This document shows positions 22,526-31,214 of a DNA stretch of 64,000 bases, in pieces (the first letter of the stretch is position 1; the number at the start of each line of letters is the position of its first letter). The stretch spans positions 124,001 to 188,000 of the forward strand of contig NZ_JAEQ01000007.1 in NCBI RefSeq assembly GCF_000518985.1. The letters are read 5' to 3'. Below the pieces are notes generated by a model. That model saw only the letters and a program-made list of their open reading frames with translations. It had not been told where the DNA came from and made no database searches. The position numbers were made by a program, and so were the translations under genes. This stretch comes from Chelativorans sp. J32. Its GTDB lineage: Bacteria > Pseudomonadota > Alphaproteobacteria > Rhizobiales > Rhizobiaceae.

Positions 22526-23341
22526 CTATGCCTCTGATGGCATCTCTGTTCTGCTGAACCAGTTGAGGCAGCCCGCGACCACGGGCGAGCCGCTTACGAG
22601 CAGTGCGCCGTTTCGGTAAAGCGGCCAGACGCTGGCATCCCGCGGCAACGCGATTGCCCAAAGCTGATCGGATTTGTCCGACCAGATCAACCGTCCGTCT
22701 ATCTCGGTTACGGCGGAAAGCGCCTGCGCCGGAGACACGCCTGGCCGGAATACGACGAGCACGTTGCCATTGTCGGCCGGCGGCAGTGCCGCCGCCGCGC
22801 CGCTTACCAGGGCAAAGACGGAAAGAGCCGCCGAACTGAAGCTGGTGTTGCGTGCGCCAGAGCTTCCGCTGGACCTGAAAAACAAGCCCGCCAGAACGAA
22901 CACGACGCCGAAAAGGAAGAACCAGAGCAGGTCCCAAAACAACGGAACGGCCGAATCCATTCGTATACGGTGGATCCCGAGCACCCAGTGAGAAAGAATT
23001 CCATCAAGAATATGCCAGGCGCCAAATCCTATCAGCGCGTTCCCAAGGATCAGGCGGTTGCCCGGCGGCAGCGAAAATGTGGCTCGGGCGCGCCATAGAA
23101 GCCATAGGCCCAGCAACAACAAGACATACATCATCAGATGGAACAGGCCATCGGCAAGGATCTGGAATCGCAGGTCACCAGGCCCGCCGTCGCCGAGCCC
23201 GGAAAGAAGATGATGCCACTGCAGGATCTGGTGGAGCAGGATGCCGTCGAAAAAACCGCCTATGGCAAAGCCAAGCAGATAACCCGCCCATCGATACTCG
23301 GCCGAAAATTCCCTTCGCCCACCCCCGACTGCGACGCTCAT
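22526..23341 (-). CDS. DUF2243 membrane protein with extra C-terminal soluble domain
   Basis: 271-residue predicted inner-membrane protein of unknown function. Residues 17-160 show four hydrophobic segments with the DUF2243 signatures GGFFDGILLHQILQWHH and GAWHILDGILSHW, whose histidines suggest metal or quinone contact. A further hydrophobic stretch near 175-195 leads to a C-terminal domain (NVLVVFRPGVSPAQALSAV...) that resembles the inhibitor-I9-like tail of some anti-sigma factors. ATG 23341 is chosen because GAGGAG lies 6 bases upstream. It stands alone between guaB and a divergent MFS gene. Confidence 0.8.
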   Translation of the reverse strand: MSVAVGGGRREFSAEYRWAGYLLGFAIGGFFDGILLHQILQWHHLLSGLGDGGPGDLRFQILADGLFHLMMYVLLLLGLWLLWRARATFSLPPGNRLILGNALIGFGAWHILDGILSHWVLGIHRIRMDSAVPLFWDLLWFFLFGVVFVLAGLFFRSSGSSGARNTSFSSAALSVFALVSGAAAALPPADNGNVLVVFRPGVSPAQALSAVTEIDGRLIWSDKSDQLWAIALPRDASVWPLYRNGALLVSGSPVVAGCLNWFSRTEMPSEA

Positions 23342-23521
23342 GTCAGCTCCTCTTCCGGTCCAGTGCCGAACAACAAGCGCCCGTCGCAGTTCCCGATTTT
23401 GTGAGCCGGGCGAGGAGGCCCCGCCGCTCTTCCCCCTGCACAAGCGGGGACGAAGATGCTAAGGGCACCCTACATATGAAACGGCCGCCGGCCGGGATGT
23501 TTCTAAGATTTAGAGATTGCC

Positions 23522-24961
23522 TTGAACCGCACGCTTCCGTTGGTCCTTGCCGTAGCTCTCTTCATGGAGAACATGGACTCCACCGTTATCGCCACCTCGT
23601 TGCCGGCGATTGCGGAGGATATCGGCACCAATCCGGTGACGCTGAAGCTGGCTTTGACCACCTACCTGGTGGCGCTTGCGGTCTTCATTCCGGTCAGCGG
23701 CTGGATGGCAGACCGCTTCGGCGCCAAGCGGGTCTTCCGGTTCGCGATCGGGGTTTTCGTGCTCGGCTCCCTGGCCTGCGCTTTTTCCAACTCGCTTCTG
23801 GCTTTCGTTCTGGCCCGCTTCCTGCAGGGAATGGGCGGAGCGATGATGACACCGGTTGCACGGCTGGTTTTGGTCCGGGCAACGCCCAGGAACCAACTCA
23901 TTTCGGCGATGGCATGGTTGAGCGTGCCGGCCCTTGTCGGTCCTGTTTCCGGACCACCTCTTGGTGGCTTCATCACCACATATTTTTCTTGGCACTGGAT
24001 CTTTCTCATCAATGTGCCGATCGGGCTGGCCGGCATCCTGCTGTCGGGCCGCATTTTGCCCGATTTCGAGCCGGAGCATACAAAGAAGCTTGATTTCACG
24101 GGGTTCTTGCTTTCGGGCCTCGCAGCATCGGGCATTGTTTTCGGCCTTTCGGTCATAAGCCTTCCAGCGCTTCCGCCTGTTGTCGGCGTCGTCACGGCGC
24201 TCTTCGGCTTCCTTATGGCTGCCCTTTACATTCTTCATGCACGGCGCGCGGCGAATCCGGTCTTGAACCTGCGGCTCTTTTCAAACCACGCTTTTCGCGC
24301 CGCCATTGTCGGCGGATCCCTTTTCCGGATCGGCGTCGGCGCAGTTCCCTTCCTGCTGCCGTTAATGTTCCAGCTGCAGTTCGGCTTGACGCCTTTTCAA
24401 TCCGGCCTGCTCACCTTCGCCTCCGCCCTTGGGGCAATCTCGATGAAATTCGTCGCTACGACGGCTTTGCGGGCTGCCGGCTTCCGTCTCACCCTCATCT
24501 TCGCCGCTCTCGCCGGAAGCCTCCTGATCGCCGCCAACGCGCTTTTCGCGCCTTCCACGCCTCATGGCGCGATTTTTGCCGTGCTCCTGGCCGCGGGTTT
24601 CCTGCGCTCGCTGTTCTTCACCTCCAACAACGCGCTCGTTTTTGCCGAACTCAGCGATCGTGAAGCGGGGCAGGCGACAGCTATCGCTGCCGCAACGCAG
24701 CAGATCAGCATCGCTATGGGCGTAGCCATCGGTGGCGGAATCCTCGAGATCACGGGCTACATAACGGGAGAGCCGCTCGGTCCGCAGGCCTTCGTGAATG
24801 CCTATGTCATCGTGGCATTCCTGTCAGCACTGGCTGCCTTCTCCTTCATTCGCCTCCCGGCCGATACCGGAAGCGCGGTATCCGGGCATGGGACAAAGCG
24901 AACGGCAGAACAGGAGCAGGCACTTGCGGCGGAGCGGAGCGCTCAGCCTTCTTCCGCCTGA
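23522..24961 (+). CDS. MFS multidrug efflux transporter (DHA2/EmrB type)
   Basis: 479-residue polytopic transporter. The motif [20 protein letters not shown], typical of 14-helix drug:proton antiporters, lies at residues 15-34. Motif A appears as [13 protein letters not shown], and motif C-like glycines as [11 protein letters not shown]. Start is TTG at 23522, which gives the hydrophobic first helix its full length; the next ATG at 23564 would truncate it. No periplasmic adaptor gene is adjacent. The 3' end overlaps the convergent rlmE by 19 bases. Substrate unknown. Confidence 0.85.
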   Translation: MNRTLPLVLAVALFMENMDSTVIATSLPAIAEDIGTNPVTLKLALTTYLVALAVFIPVSGWMADRFGAKRVFRFAIGVFVLGSLACAFSNSLLAFVLARFLQGMGGAMMTPVARLVLVRATPRNQLISAMAWLSVPALVGPVSGPPLGGFITTYFSWHWIFLINVPIGLAGILLSGRILPDFEPEHTKKLDFTGFLLSGLAASGIVFGLSVISLPALPPVVGVVTALFGFLMAALYILHARRAANPVLNLRLFSNHAFRAAIVGGSLFRIGVGAVPFLLPLMFQLQFGLTPFQSGLLTFASALGAISMKFVATTALRAAGFRLTLIFAALAGSLLIAANALFAPSTPHGAIFAVLLAAGFLRSLFFTSNNALVFAELSDREAGQATAIAAATQQISIAMGVAIGGGILEITGYITGEPLGPQAFVNAYVIVAFLSALAAFSFIRLPADTGSAVSGHGTKRTAEQEQALAAERSAQPSSA

Positions 24962-25650
24962 CGTCCCTTGAAGCCCTTGGCCAGGATGTAAAGTTCCACC
25001 GACTCGTCGCGCGAAGCAGGCGGCTTGACGTGATGCACGGAGCGGAAATTCCGCTTGAGCAGCGACAGGAGCTCGCCTTCCGTACCCCCCTGGAAGGTCT
25101 TGGAAAGGAAGTGGCCGCCGGGCTTCAGCACCGAAATGGCGAAATCGGCCGCGGTTTCGCAGAGCTGCATGGTGCGGAGGTGATCCGTCCTGCGGTGTCC
25201 TGTCGTGGGCGCGGCCATATCCGACAGCACGACGTCCGGAGGGCCGCCGAGCATCTCGATAAGCCGATCCGGTGCATCGTTGTCGAGGAAGTCCATCTGC
25301 AGGAAGGACGCACCCGGAACCGGGTCCATTGGAAGATAATCGATGCCGACGACGGAAGGGTGCGCGGGGTCTGATTTCACCCGCTCGGCGGCGATCTGGC
25401 ACCATCCGCCGGGAGCGGCGCCGAGATCGATCACCCTCATGGCCGGGGTCAGAATGTGATGCTTATCGTCGATCTCGATCAGCTTATAGGCGGCGCGCGA
25501 GCGCATTCCTTCGGCGTTCGCGCGGCGCACATAGGGATCGTTCAGATGTCGTTCGAGCCACCGGCGGGACGAGCTCTTCAAGCCCCGCTTCTTCTTAACC
25601 CGCGTCTTCAGGACGCGGGTGCCGGCACCCGCTTTCCGCTCCTTCGTCAC
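24943..25650 (-). CDS. rlmE: 23S rRNA 2'-O-methyltransferase RlmE (RrmJ/FtsJ)
   Basis: Methylates the ribose of U2552 in 23S rRNA during late 50S assembly, using SAM. 235 residues from a GTG at 25650 that overlaps the ppx stop as GTGA. The long open frame continuing upstream to 25866 is ppx antisense-frame artefact. The SAM motif is DLGAAPGGW, and catalytic K-D-K-E members can be placed in [26 protein letters not shown] and [10 protein letters not shown]. The N-terminal basic [11 protein letters not shown] region probably contacts RNA. Confidence 0.93.
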   Translation of the reverse strand: MTKERKAGAGTRVLKTRVKKKRGLKSSSRRWLERHLNDPYVRRANAEGMRSRAAYKLIEIDDKHHILTPAMRVIDLGAAPGGWCQIAAERVKSDPAHPSVVGIDYLPMDPVPGASFLQMDFLDNDAPDRLIEMLGGPPDVVLSDMAAPTTGHRRTDHLRTMQLCETAADFAISVLKPGGHFLSKTFQGGTEGELLSLLKRNFRSVHHVKPPASRDESVELYILAKGFKGRQAEEG

Positions 25651-26960
25651 GCCGGGTGTTCTCCATTGTTTCGCCGGCGCCGCCACACCCCGTCGCGCGC
25701 CATCATTTCGTTGAGCATGCCTTCCCGCAAGCCCCGGTCGGCCACTCGCAGGCGCTCGGCCGGCCAATGGCGGCGGATCGCCTCGAGAATAGCGCAACCG
25801 GCAAGGACGAGGTCCGCCCGCTCCGAACCGATACACGGGTTTGCCTTTCGCTCGTCGAAGCTCCAACCCAGGATCGTCTCGATGATGCGGTCGACGCTGG
25901 AACGCTCCATCCAGAGCCCGTCCACCTGCCGGCGATCGTAGCGCTTGAGGCCCAGATAGACGCCGGCAAGGGTCGTCACCGTGCCGGATGTGCCCAGGAG
26001 ATGGAACCGGCCGCTGCCCGCGATATGGGCAAGCCTGCCGCCGCCGTCGAACCGGGCGAGCATCTCCGAGACATGGCAGACCATGGCTTCGAAGATCTCC
26101 GGCGTGACGTGGCGGCCGCCGAAACCTTCAGCCAGCGACACAACGCCCGTGGGCAGGGATGTCCAGGACACGATGTGATCAGCCAGTCGGGGGGTGCGAT
26201 GCCGCGACAGGTCGATCAGCGCGATCTCCGACGAACCGCCGCCGATATCGAACAGGACGACGCCGTCCGTCTCGCGCGAGATGAGCGAGCCGCAGCCGGA
26301 GACGGCCAGTCGCGCCTCGGTTCGTCGGTCGATGATCTCCAGTTCCAGGCCCGTCGCCCGGCGGACACGCTCGACGAAATCAGGCCCGTTCTCGGCAGAG
26401 CGGCAGGCCTCCGTGGCGATCATGCGCACACCGCGCAATCGCCTTCCGTCGAGCTTCTGCGCGCAGACGGCGAGCGCCTCCACGGCACGCTCCATCGCCG
26501 CCTCGCTCAGGCGCCCGTTTGCCGCAAGCCCTTCGCCCAAGCGTACGATGCGGGAGAACGCATCGACGACGCGGAAGCGGCCGGGTCTGCCCGGGGTGGC
26601 AATCAGCAGTCGGCAATTATTGGTGCCCAGATCGAGGGCCGCGTAAAGCGATTCGCCCTCACGCGCCCGGGACAGCCGGGCCGTGTAAGCCTTACCGCGG
26701 CGGACAAAGTCGGTGGATGCAGGTGGAATATTGGTCGGAAGCTTCGGCGGAAGAGCTCGCTTTTCGGCGCAGGGCTCGGCTTGCCGCACGAACACGCCGC
26801 GCTTTCGTCTTCTTCTGCGCCTTCGCTTTGGCTGCGTGAAACCGGCCGGCGCAGAAACCGTAGCCGGCTCCCGTCCGTTGTCCACGCCGCCCCCGGCTGA
26901 CGCGTGATCGCGAATACGCTCCGCGACCGGTGGCGCGTCACCTTTTCCGTGGTCGTCCAC
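25647..26960 (-). CDS. ppx: Exopolyphosphatase / pppGpp phosphohydrolase family protein
   Basis: 437-residue Ppx/GppA protein of the ASKHA fold, hydrolysing polyphosphate or pppGpp. The first phosphate loop is [14 protein letters not shown] (about residue 107 on), the catalytic region EACRSAENG follows, and the second loop is [13 protein letters not shown]. An unusual N-terminal extension of about 100 residues includes the arginine-rich [12 protein letters not shown], probably disordered, as in other Rhizobiales members. Translationally coupled to rlmE (GTGA). Polyphosphate versus pppGpp specificity cannot be told. Confidence 0.9.
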   Translation of the reverse strand: MDDHGKGDAPPVAERIRDHASAGGGVDNGREPATVSAPAGFTQPKRRRRRRRKRGVFVRQAEPCAEKRALPPKLPTNIPPASTDFVRRGKAYTARLSRAREGESLYAALDLGTNNCRLLIATPGRPGRFRVVDAFSRIVRLGEGLAANGRLSEAAMERAVEALAVCAQKLDGRRLRGVRMIATEACRSAENGPDFVERVRRATGLELEIIDRRTEARLAVSGCGSLISRETDGVVLFDIGGGSSEIALIDLSRHRTPRLADHIVSWTSLPTGVVSLAEGFGGRHVTPEIFEAMVCHVSEMLARFDGGGRLAHIAGSGRFHLLGTSGTVTTLAGVYLGLKRYDRRQVDGLWMERSSVDRIIETILGWSFDERKANPCIGSERADLVLAGCAILEAIRRHWPAERLRVADRGLREGMLNEMMARDGVWRRRRNNGEHPA

Positions 26961-27187
26961 CGTCTATCCTTCCGCGCCGCGCAGCACCGTTGGGCGCGCA
27001 GCAGGCGCTCTATATCTTCATGTTGAGAACAGATTAGCAGCCAAGCGACCATCCACCAAGAGCAGACGGAAGCAAATTATTTCGCCCGTGGTGGCCGTGG
27101 AAACAGATTCATGTTCGAACGCGCAGGCGAGGGGGGACGAACGGCCAGGAAAAATATGCGCGAGGGGATTTGAAAGCGTTGCCGGGG

Positions 27188-27215
27188 TTGACTATTAAAA
27201 GCGCATGGCTAAATA
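27188..27215 (+). promoter_or_regulatory. Probable promoter of tRNA-Gln
   Basis: TTGACT at 27188-27193 and TAAATA at 27210-27215, 16 bases apart, lie 31 bases before the tRNA. A small GGCCT/AGGCC hairpin at 27229-27242 lies in the 5' leader. Confidence 0.5.
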
Positions 27216-27246
27216 GCTGTGCTGCTCGGCCTTGCGAGGCCGCTGC

Positions 27247-27320
27247 TGGGGAATAGGTTAACGGTAGACCCGCGGACTCTGACTCCGTTAGTCCTGGTTC
27301 GAATCCAGGTTCCCCAGCCA
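27247..27320 (+). tRNA. tRNA-Gln (anticodon CTG)
   Basis: 74 nt including encoded CCA. The acceptor stem TGGGGAA/TTCCCCA carries U1-A72, a tRNA-Gln identity element. The anticodon loop CTCTGAC places CTG at positions 34-36, and the T arm is CCTGG-TTCGAAT-CCAGG. The 3' part from the anticodon loop onward is the left attachment site of the prophage, and the gene stays intact because the phage supplies the same sequence. Confidence 0.95.
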
Positions 27321-27321
27321 C
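27276..27321 (+). repeat. attL, 46-bp core in the tRNA-Gln 3' part
   Basis: Identical base for base to 59154-59199. The flanking bases differ on both sides (G and C here, T and T at the right copy), which sets the repeat length. Confidence 0.95.
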
Positions 27322-27382
27322 CCACTTTCCTTAATAAAATCAGCGCATTATCCGGGTTCAAGCGGCAGATTTTCCGCTCTTT

Positions 27383-27472
27383 CATGTCGCGTTTGTGTTG
27401 CAAACCAGTTCCCTTGATTTTCAAGGGTTTTCATCCACACTCGGCAAATCCACGCGACATGGATGCGACATG
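27383..27472. promoter_or_regulatory. Left-end integrase arm-type sites (GCGACATG)
   Basis: GCGACATG occurs at 27454-27461 and 27465-27472, 11 bases apart or one helical turn, and once inverted at 27383-27390. The same 11-base-phased pair occurs at the right end (59097-59115). Presence at both phage ends close to the att cores is the pattern expected for integrase arm-binding sites. Confidence 0.6.
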
Positions 27473-27525
27473 AGTTGACGCGATTTTACCTCCTGGTGCA
27501 CTCTGCCGGCGGCCGGGAGGGCAGC

Positions 27526-28287
27526 ATGGCAAACGAAACTAAGATCGGCACGAAACTGAGGGCGTTCTGCGCTAATTGCAAAGGTGAGCGGAATTGCGAG
27601 GTAAAAGGTCATCACCGCGAAAGCGGCTCTGACGGCATTTTTGACTGGTGGCGAAATTGGTATCTTCTCGTGTGTTGCGGTTGCGACCACGTGTTTGCTC
27701 AGTCGGTGTACTGTGATTCCGAATCGTGCTACCCGGTCGCCGAAGATCAAGACGGCAATATCGAATATCAAGAAGACGAGCTGATTAGGAGTTGGCCGGC
27801 TCGCTTCAAGCGAGATCGGCCTGTATGGCTGAACTCGATTGACTATGATGTGGAGCACGAAAGGTCCTCCGACCTTTCTGCATGCCTGCTTCAGGTCTAT
27901 GAAGCCCTAGACCACGATCTCAACATCTTGGCCGCTATCGGTATAAGGACCGCGTTCGACGTGGCCTCAGAGATACTCGGGGTTGACCCTAACGATCGAT
28001 TTGAAGCCAAGCTTAAGGAGATGGAGGCGAAAAGCCTGATCAGTCCTTCCCAGAGAGACAATTTCGAGGTTCTCGTCAACGCCGGAAATGCCTCCGCTCA
28101 CCGCGGGTGGAATCCTACATTCCAAGATCTCGATCCTCTGGTCACTACACTAGAGCACTTCATCAACGACACTTTCGTGGTACCACAGTTGCGGAAAAGG
28201 GCGGATGATGCAGTGGCAAAGGTAAAATCGAAAGTGCCGGCCAGGGCGAAAAAGGCACCTTCAAAATTGCCGAAGGTCGTCGCCTAA
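27526..28287 (+). CDS. DUF4145-like cargo protein
   Basis: 253-residue cytoplasmic protein of unknown function. The N terminus has zinc-ribbon-like cysteines (FCANCKGERNC, then VCCGCDHVF and DSESCY). The middle and C-terminal part has the helical DUF4145 pattern, with LSACLLQVYEALD, a region ending IRTAFDVASEILG and NAGNASAHRGW. The tail is lysine-rich. ATG 27526 is preferred because GGGAGGG lies 7 bases upstream. It is next to attL, on the strand opposite to the late operon, so it is prophage cargo expressed in the lysogen. DUF4145 modules are often attached to restriction or defence proteins. Role here unknown. Confidence 0.75.
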   Translation: MANETKIGTKLRAFCANCKGERNCEVKGHHRESGSDGIFDWWRNWYLLVCCGCDHVFAQSVYCDSESCYPVAEDQDGNIEYQEDELIRSWPARFKRDRPVWLNSIDYDVEHERSSDLSACLLQVYEALDHDLNILAAIGIRTAFDVASEILGVDPNDRFEAKLKEMEAKSLISPSQRDNFEVLVNAGNASAHRGWNPTFQDLDPLVTTLEHFINDTFVVPQLRKRADDAVAKVKSKVPARAKKAPSKLPKVVA

Positions 28288-28400
28288 ACCCGATGGCCTG
28301 CCTCGGCGCCGTGAAGCTGATAGAGCCGGAGGGATATGCGAAGTCGCATATTCTTCACTTGACATTAACACACACTGCACGACATTAGAGTGTGAAAAGT

Positions 28401-28471
28401 CGCCCTGCCTGGCCGAACTGTCACCGTATGGTGTGCGTGCTTGGCATTCGTCAAGATAGGCAGGCAGGGCG
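28401..28471. repeat. Long hairpin element between DUF4145 and DUF3800 genes
   Basis: An 11-bp perfect inverted repeat, CGCCCTGCCTG at 28401-28411 and CAGGCAGGGCG at 28461-28471, encloses 49 bases that contain a smaller CACC-GTAT-GGTG hairpin (28422-28433). It lies between two convergent genes. It could be a bidirectional terminator without T tracts, or a structured RNA. Confidence 0.5.
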
Positions 28472-28479
28472 CATCTAGC

Positions 28480-29091
28480 TCACTTGAAATCCCAAATATC
28501 TTCGATCTTTGGCTCTAGCATCTTGCGCCAGCGGTCAGTGTCATCCCTATTTTCTCGGTATGATCTGGCAATTGCCCCAGTACACATATCGGCAAGCTGT
28601 ACGAGTCTGTCGCTGCGCGAGTCTGAGAATTTCACAGAGCGGATTGCACCCTTCTCGGTATGCCTGCGCAAGTAGCTTGACAGCTCCTTTTTGAAGATGC
28701 GCTCGCCAGAACCGTCTATGATCACCCGGGCATTTTTCAGGAGGCCATTGTCGAACTTCAGCATCGACTTCACAAAGAAGCTGTAGAATGCCTCCTTGTG
28801 AGAACGGAGATATCCGCTGTGGATTTTCTCCTTCTCTACAACAATTGCCCTAATGCAAAAATCAAATGGCAATACCGCGTAAAAAAAGGCATCTCGAATA
28901 TCAGGTCGACATTTACTGAACTTGAATTCGGGTTTAACGCCATAAGTTGCCGCGACAGTATCGATAGCTGACTGTGTCTTAATGGAAACATCAGCATCGC
29001 TGAACGCAACCAGAGCAACCACAAATGCCGGCGATGAACCTTTTGAGACTTTGAAACCGGGATCTCCCGACTCATCGATAAATACGAGCAT
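28480..29091 (-). CDS. DUF3800 protein, prophage cargo
   Basis: 203 residues. The N-terminal VFIDESGDPGF and the C-terminal LQLADMCTGAIARSYREN are the two signature regions of DUF3800, a domain with predicted RNase H-like fold whose aspartates (here Asp6, Asp10 and the Asp of LADM) would bind metal. It is visibly more AT-rich than the structural genes, which suggests recent transfer. It lies beyond the late-operon terminator and converges on the DUF4145 gene. DUF3800 genes are recurrent in mobile-element cargo, and a nuclease role in defence is plausible but unproven. Confidence 0.82.
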   Translation of the reverse strand: MLVFIDESGDPGFKVSKGSSPAFVVALVAFSDADVSIKTQSAIDTVAATYGVKPEFKFSKCRPDIRDAFFYAVLPFDFCIRAIVVEKEKIHSGYLRSHKEAFYSFFVKSMLKFDNGLLKNARVIIDGSGERIFKKELSSYLRRHTEKGAIRSVKFSDSRSDRLVQLADMCTGAIARSYRENRDDTDRWRKMLEPKIEDIWDFK

Positions 29092-29249
29092 AAGCTGCTA
29101 ATACCGACGAGGCCTCCCGCGGTCTATCCTGCAGGCATTGCACGCCCGTTATCCACACCAGGCGAGCGAATCGCCATCGTCGCGTGCAATGACAGATTAG
29201 CCCCATTTCCTTTTGTTCAGCGGCACGATCCGTTGGCTCAAATTCCAAA

Positions 29250-29284
29250 CACAAATAAGCCCCGCCGGCCGGAGCCAGCGGGGC
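29250..29284 (-). terminator. Late-operon terminator
   Basis: A 7-bp stem GCCCCGC/GCGGGGC (29259-29265 and 29278-29284). On the minus strand it is followed by TTATTTGTG. It lies 60 bases beyond the last gene of the tail/lysis operon. Confidence 0.65.
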
Positions 29285-29343
29285 CTTCATGCAGTTGATG
29301 ACGGGTCAACTGGACCGCAAACTAGGCGGCTTCAGGAATGTTC

Positions 29344-29727
29344 CTACGGAGGGACTGGGCGGCTCTGGGCCGCTTCTATTCGCTGTAGGATTTCCCGGGT
29401 GACCTTCATATCGGCGGCGAGACCGTTCAACGCTGCCTCTACGGCTCGCATGGCGGTCGCCGCATCAGTAGCTTGCTTCTCAACATTGCTGATGCGCAGC
29501 TCGTGATTGTCCAAGGTGCGGGATGCCGTCTCGAGAGCCGTGACGCGCTTGTCCAGCCGCTCGATATCCATGGCATGGTCGCCCTGCCTTGAGGTGATGC
29601 GCTCCCAGGCGGCGCCATAGGCGGCAATCGTGCCGATGAACCCGAGCAGGATCACCACGGTATTGAGGTTCCATTCCCATTTCCACGCTGGAGTGCGCAT
29701 CTGCCGTTCCTCGTGCAAGCCCGCCAT
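29344..29727 (-). CDS. Small phage membrane protein with coiled coil (lysis region)
   Basis: 127 residues from ATG 29727, which has GGGGATGAG directly upstream. One hydrophobic segment (LNTVVILLGFIGTIAAYGAAW, about residues 20-40) is followed by a heptad-rich helix to the end (DIERLDKRVTALETASRTLD and NVEKQATDAATAMRAVE). The layout resembles the small one-span proteins found in phage lysis cassettes, some called holin-like. Last gene of the late operon. Holin, holin regulator or spanin partner are all possible. Confidence 0.65.
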   Translation of the reverse strand: MAGLHEERQMRTPAWKWEWNLNTVVILLGFIGTIAAYGAAWERITSRQGDHAMDIERLDKRVTALETASRTLDNHELRISNVEKQATDAATAMRAVEAALNGLAADMKVTREILQRIEAAQSRPVPP

Positions 29728-29865
29728 CTCATCCCCATTCAAATGTCTTTTGATTGTAAGGTTCCGAGCCGATAGAGTTCGGCCAGCCGTCTCGATCCAC
29801 CCACTACCAATCGAGATGGTCAGGGCTGGCGCGAAGGTAGCCCCCTCTCGCGCTGGCCCGCTATC

Positions 29866-30078
29866 TCAGCCCCAGCATCCGCGGCTGGCCCCGAAGGTGT
29901 TGTGAGCCGCGACCTGCTCGGCAAAGGGCCGGTCATTCCGGATGATGAAGTCTCGGGTCTGTGCGGCCGGCGAAAGCTGTCGCCAACCGTCGCATTCACT
30001 CACAGGTGCCGGCGTCTGACATCCGGCCGCCAAGAGCGGCGCAAAGAGCGACATCGTCCATATTGCGGATCGTCTCAT
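29866..30078 (-). CDS. Rz1-like outer-membrane lipoprotein (o-spanin)
   Basis: 70-residue lipoprotein precursor starting MRRSAIWTM. A lipobox LAAGC follows the hydrophobic segment, so the mature protein would begin at that cysteine and be attached to the outer membrane. Its 5' part is embedded out of frame in the Rz-like gene (29996-30078), the classical Rz/Rz1 nesting. With that partner it would fuse inner and outer membranes at the end of lysis. ATG 30096 is an alternative start. Confidence 0.72.
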   Translation of the reverse strand: MRRSAIWTMSLFAPLLAAGCQTPAPVSECDGWRQLSPAAQTRDFIIRNDRPFAEQVAAHNTFGASRGCWG

Positions 30079-30244
30079 CGGTGGCGTTCCTTTCACGGAG
30101 AAGATCGATCGAGCGTTCCAGAGCTTCCCGGCGCTCGGATTGCGCGCCGGCCCGGTAGGCGGCGGTATGGCTCCAGATGAGTGCAGCGGCGATCGCCACG
30201 CCGATGCCGACGCGGATCCATGTGCTGAAGGTGAGGCCGAGCAT
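29996..30244 (-). CDS. Rz-like inner-membrane spanin subunit
   Basis: 82 residues. One N-terminal transmembrane segment (VGIGVAIAAALIW, about residues 12-24) is followed by a charged helix AGAQSERREALERSIDLLRE in the periplasm, the i-spanin layout. Its start overlaps the stop of the preceding gene as TGATG, and the o-spanin gene is nested in its 3' half. The two C-terminal cysteines may form disulfides. The call rests on layout rather than on a recognised family motif. Confidence 0.65.
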   Translation of the reverse strand: MLGLTFSTWIRVGIGVAIAAALIWSHTAAYRAGAQSERREALERSIDLLRERNATDETIRNMDDVALCAALGGRMSDAGTCE

Positions 30245-30453
30245 CACAGATCATCCGCCCTTCGTCGGCGCAGGTATTCCGTCGCCAACCCGTTCAGGAA
30301 CAGAAACCAGGGTGCATAATCCCCAAGTAGAGGAGCAATGAGCGTCGGCTCGACATAGGTGAGCAGGAGGGCAAGAAGGCCGAGAACGGCTTGAATGCGA
30401 GCCCATGCGATCGTCTCACTGTCCTTGAAGAAATCTTTCACGCGCTGCCACAT
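30244..30453 (-). CDS. Holin-like small membrane protein
   Basis: 69 residues from ATG 30453 (MWQRVKDFF). Two hydrophobic segments, AVLGLLALLLTYV and APWFLFLNGLATEYL, are separated by LIAPLLGDY, with a basic C terminus RRRRADDL. Size, two spans, charged tail and position directly after the endolysin gene fit a holin, but I do not recognise a named family. Confidence 0.6.
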   Translation of the reverse strand: MWQRVKDFFKDSETIAWARIQAVLGLLALLLTYVEPTLIAPLLGDYAPWFLFLNGLATEYLRRRRADDL

Positions 30454-30455
30454 GG

Positions 30456-31139
30456 TCAGCCTCCACAGAAGAAGCCGAAGAGATTGCAGGGAAAGTTCGC
30501 GAGCCAAGCGCCGACAGCGGCGAGCGCTGCGAACAGGGCTGCAATCGCCCCTCCCTTGCCCACTGGCGCGGGTTTTGGTTCGGCGGGCGTCTGAGGCTCT
30601 GGATAGGGCGACGGCGCTGTGTGCCCTTCCATGGCCATCGCAAGCGCATGAATGCGAACGTCAGAGACACGCCGCGTCCATCCCTTGCCGAAGGTCTCCC
30701 AAGTCTCGAGGGCCTCCAGAAACGCCAGCCGCTTGTCGCACAGGGCATTGATCAGTTGGCCTGCATCTGCCCTCTTTGCTGCCGCGATTGTCTGCGGGCC
30801 GATGATGCCATCCACCTTCACCAGCAAAAGCGATTGCAGGTATTCTGCTGCCCTCTTCGGGCCGCTGTTCACCGCGAAATCGAACACGGCATAATCAACG
30901 CCGGCCGGCAGATCGTCGCCCTTCACCTTGTTCCAGTAGTGGAGCTTGTAGACGGTGGCGACCTGGGCATCCGTGATGCGCTTCAGATCTGCGACCGTGC
31001 CGTTGTGCTTCACATATTGCCGGAAGGTCTTGAGTGTGATGCCCTTATTCGTGGCCCCGCCAGGGTCGGACGGATGGTCGGCAAAACCGCCCTCATGCTT
31101 CAGGGTGAGCGCAAGTGCCCTCTGGAAGTTGGCTTCCAT
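30456..31139 (-). CDS. Phage endolysin, glycoside hydrolase family 108
   Basis: 227-residue muramidase-type lysin. The N-terminal catalytic domain shows HEGGFADHPSDPGGATNKGI with catalytic Glu16, typical of GH108, and FDFAVNSGPKRA. A peptidoglycan-binding part (VDGIIGPQTIAAA) follows. After a proline-rich linker the C terminus holds a hydrophobic segment GGAIAALFAALAAVGAWLAN, so the protein may be tethered to a membrane. Followed at once by the holin-like gene. AAAGGAAAGCCG precedes the ATG. Confidence 0.9.
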   Translation of the reverse strand: MEANFQRALALTLKHEGGFADHPSDPGGATNKGITLKTFRQYVKHNGTVADLKRITDAQVATVYKLHYWNKVKGDDLPAGVDYAVFDFAVNSGPKRAAEYLQSLLLVKVDGIIGPQTIAAAKRADAGQLINALCDKRLAFLEALETWETFGKGWTRRVSDVRIHALAMAMEGHTAPSPYPEPQTPAEPKPAPVGKGGAIAALFAALAAVGAWLANFPCNLFGFFCGG

Positions 31140-31166
31140 CGGCTTTCCTTTCAGTTGGCTATCAGT

Positions 31167-31214
31167 TCAGAAGTCGAGCAGGATCGCCGCGCCGGCGGGC
31201 ACGGTACGGTCCAT
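31167..31214 (-). pseudogene. 15-codon lysin-like start fragment
   Basis: A minus-strand mini-ORF MDRTVPAGAAILLDF preceded by AAAAGGACCTGAC, a good ribosome site. The peptide resembles the conserved N terminus of a family of phage muramidases, cut off by a stop after 15 codons, just upstream of the GH108 endolysin. Probably a relic of lysin replacement, though translation is still possible. Confidence 0.4.

Noticed and set aside
27109-27424. Minus-strand ORFs across tRNA-Gln giving AGEPGFEPGLTESE-type proteins (also 58963-59226 at attR)
   Set aside because: This peptide is the antisense translation of a tRNA and its presence at both att copies follows from the 46-bp repeat. Not coding.
28359-28388. 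TTGACA at 28359-28364 as promoter of an RNA containing the double hairpin
   Set aside because: At 16-18 base spacing there is no acceptable -10 box.
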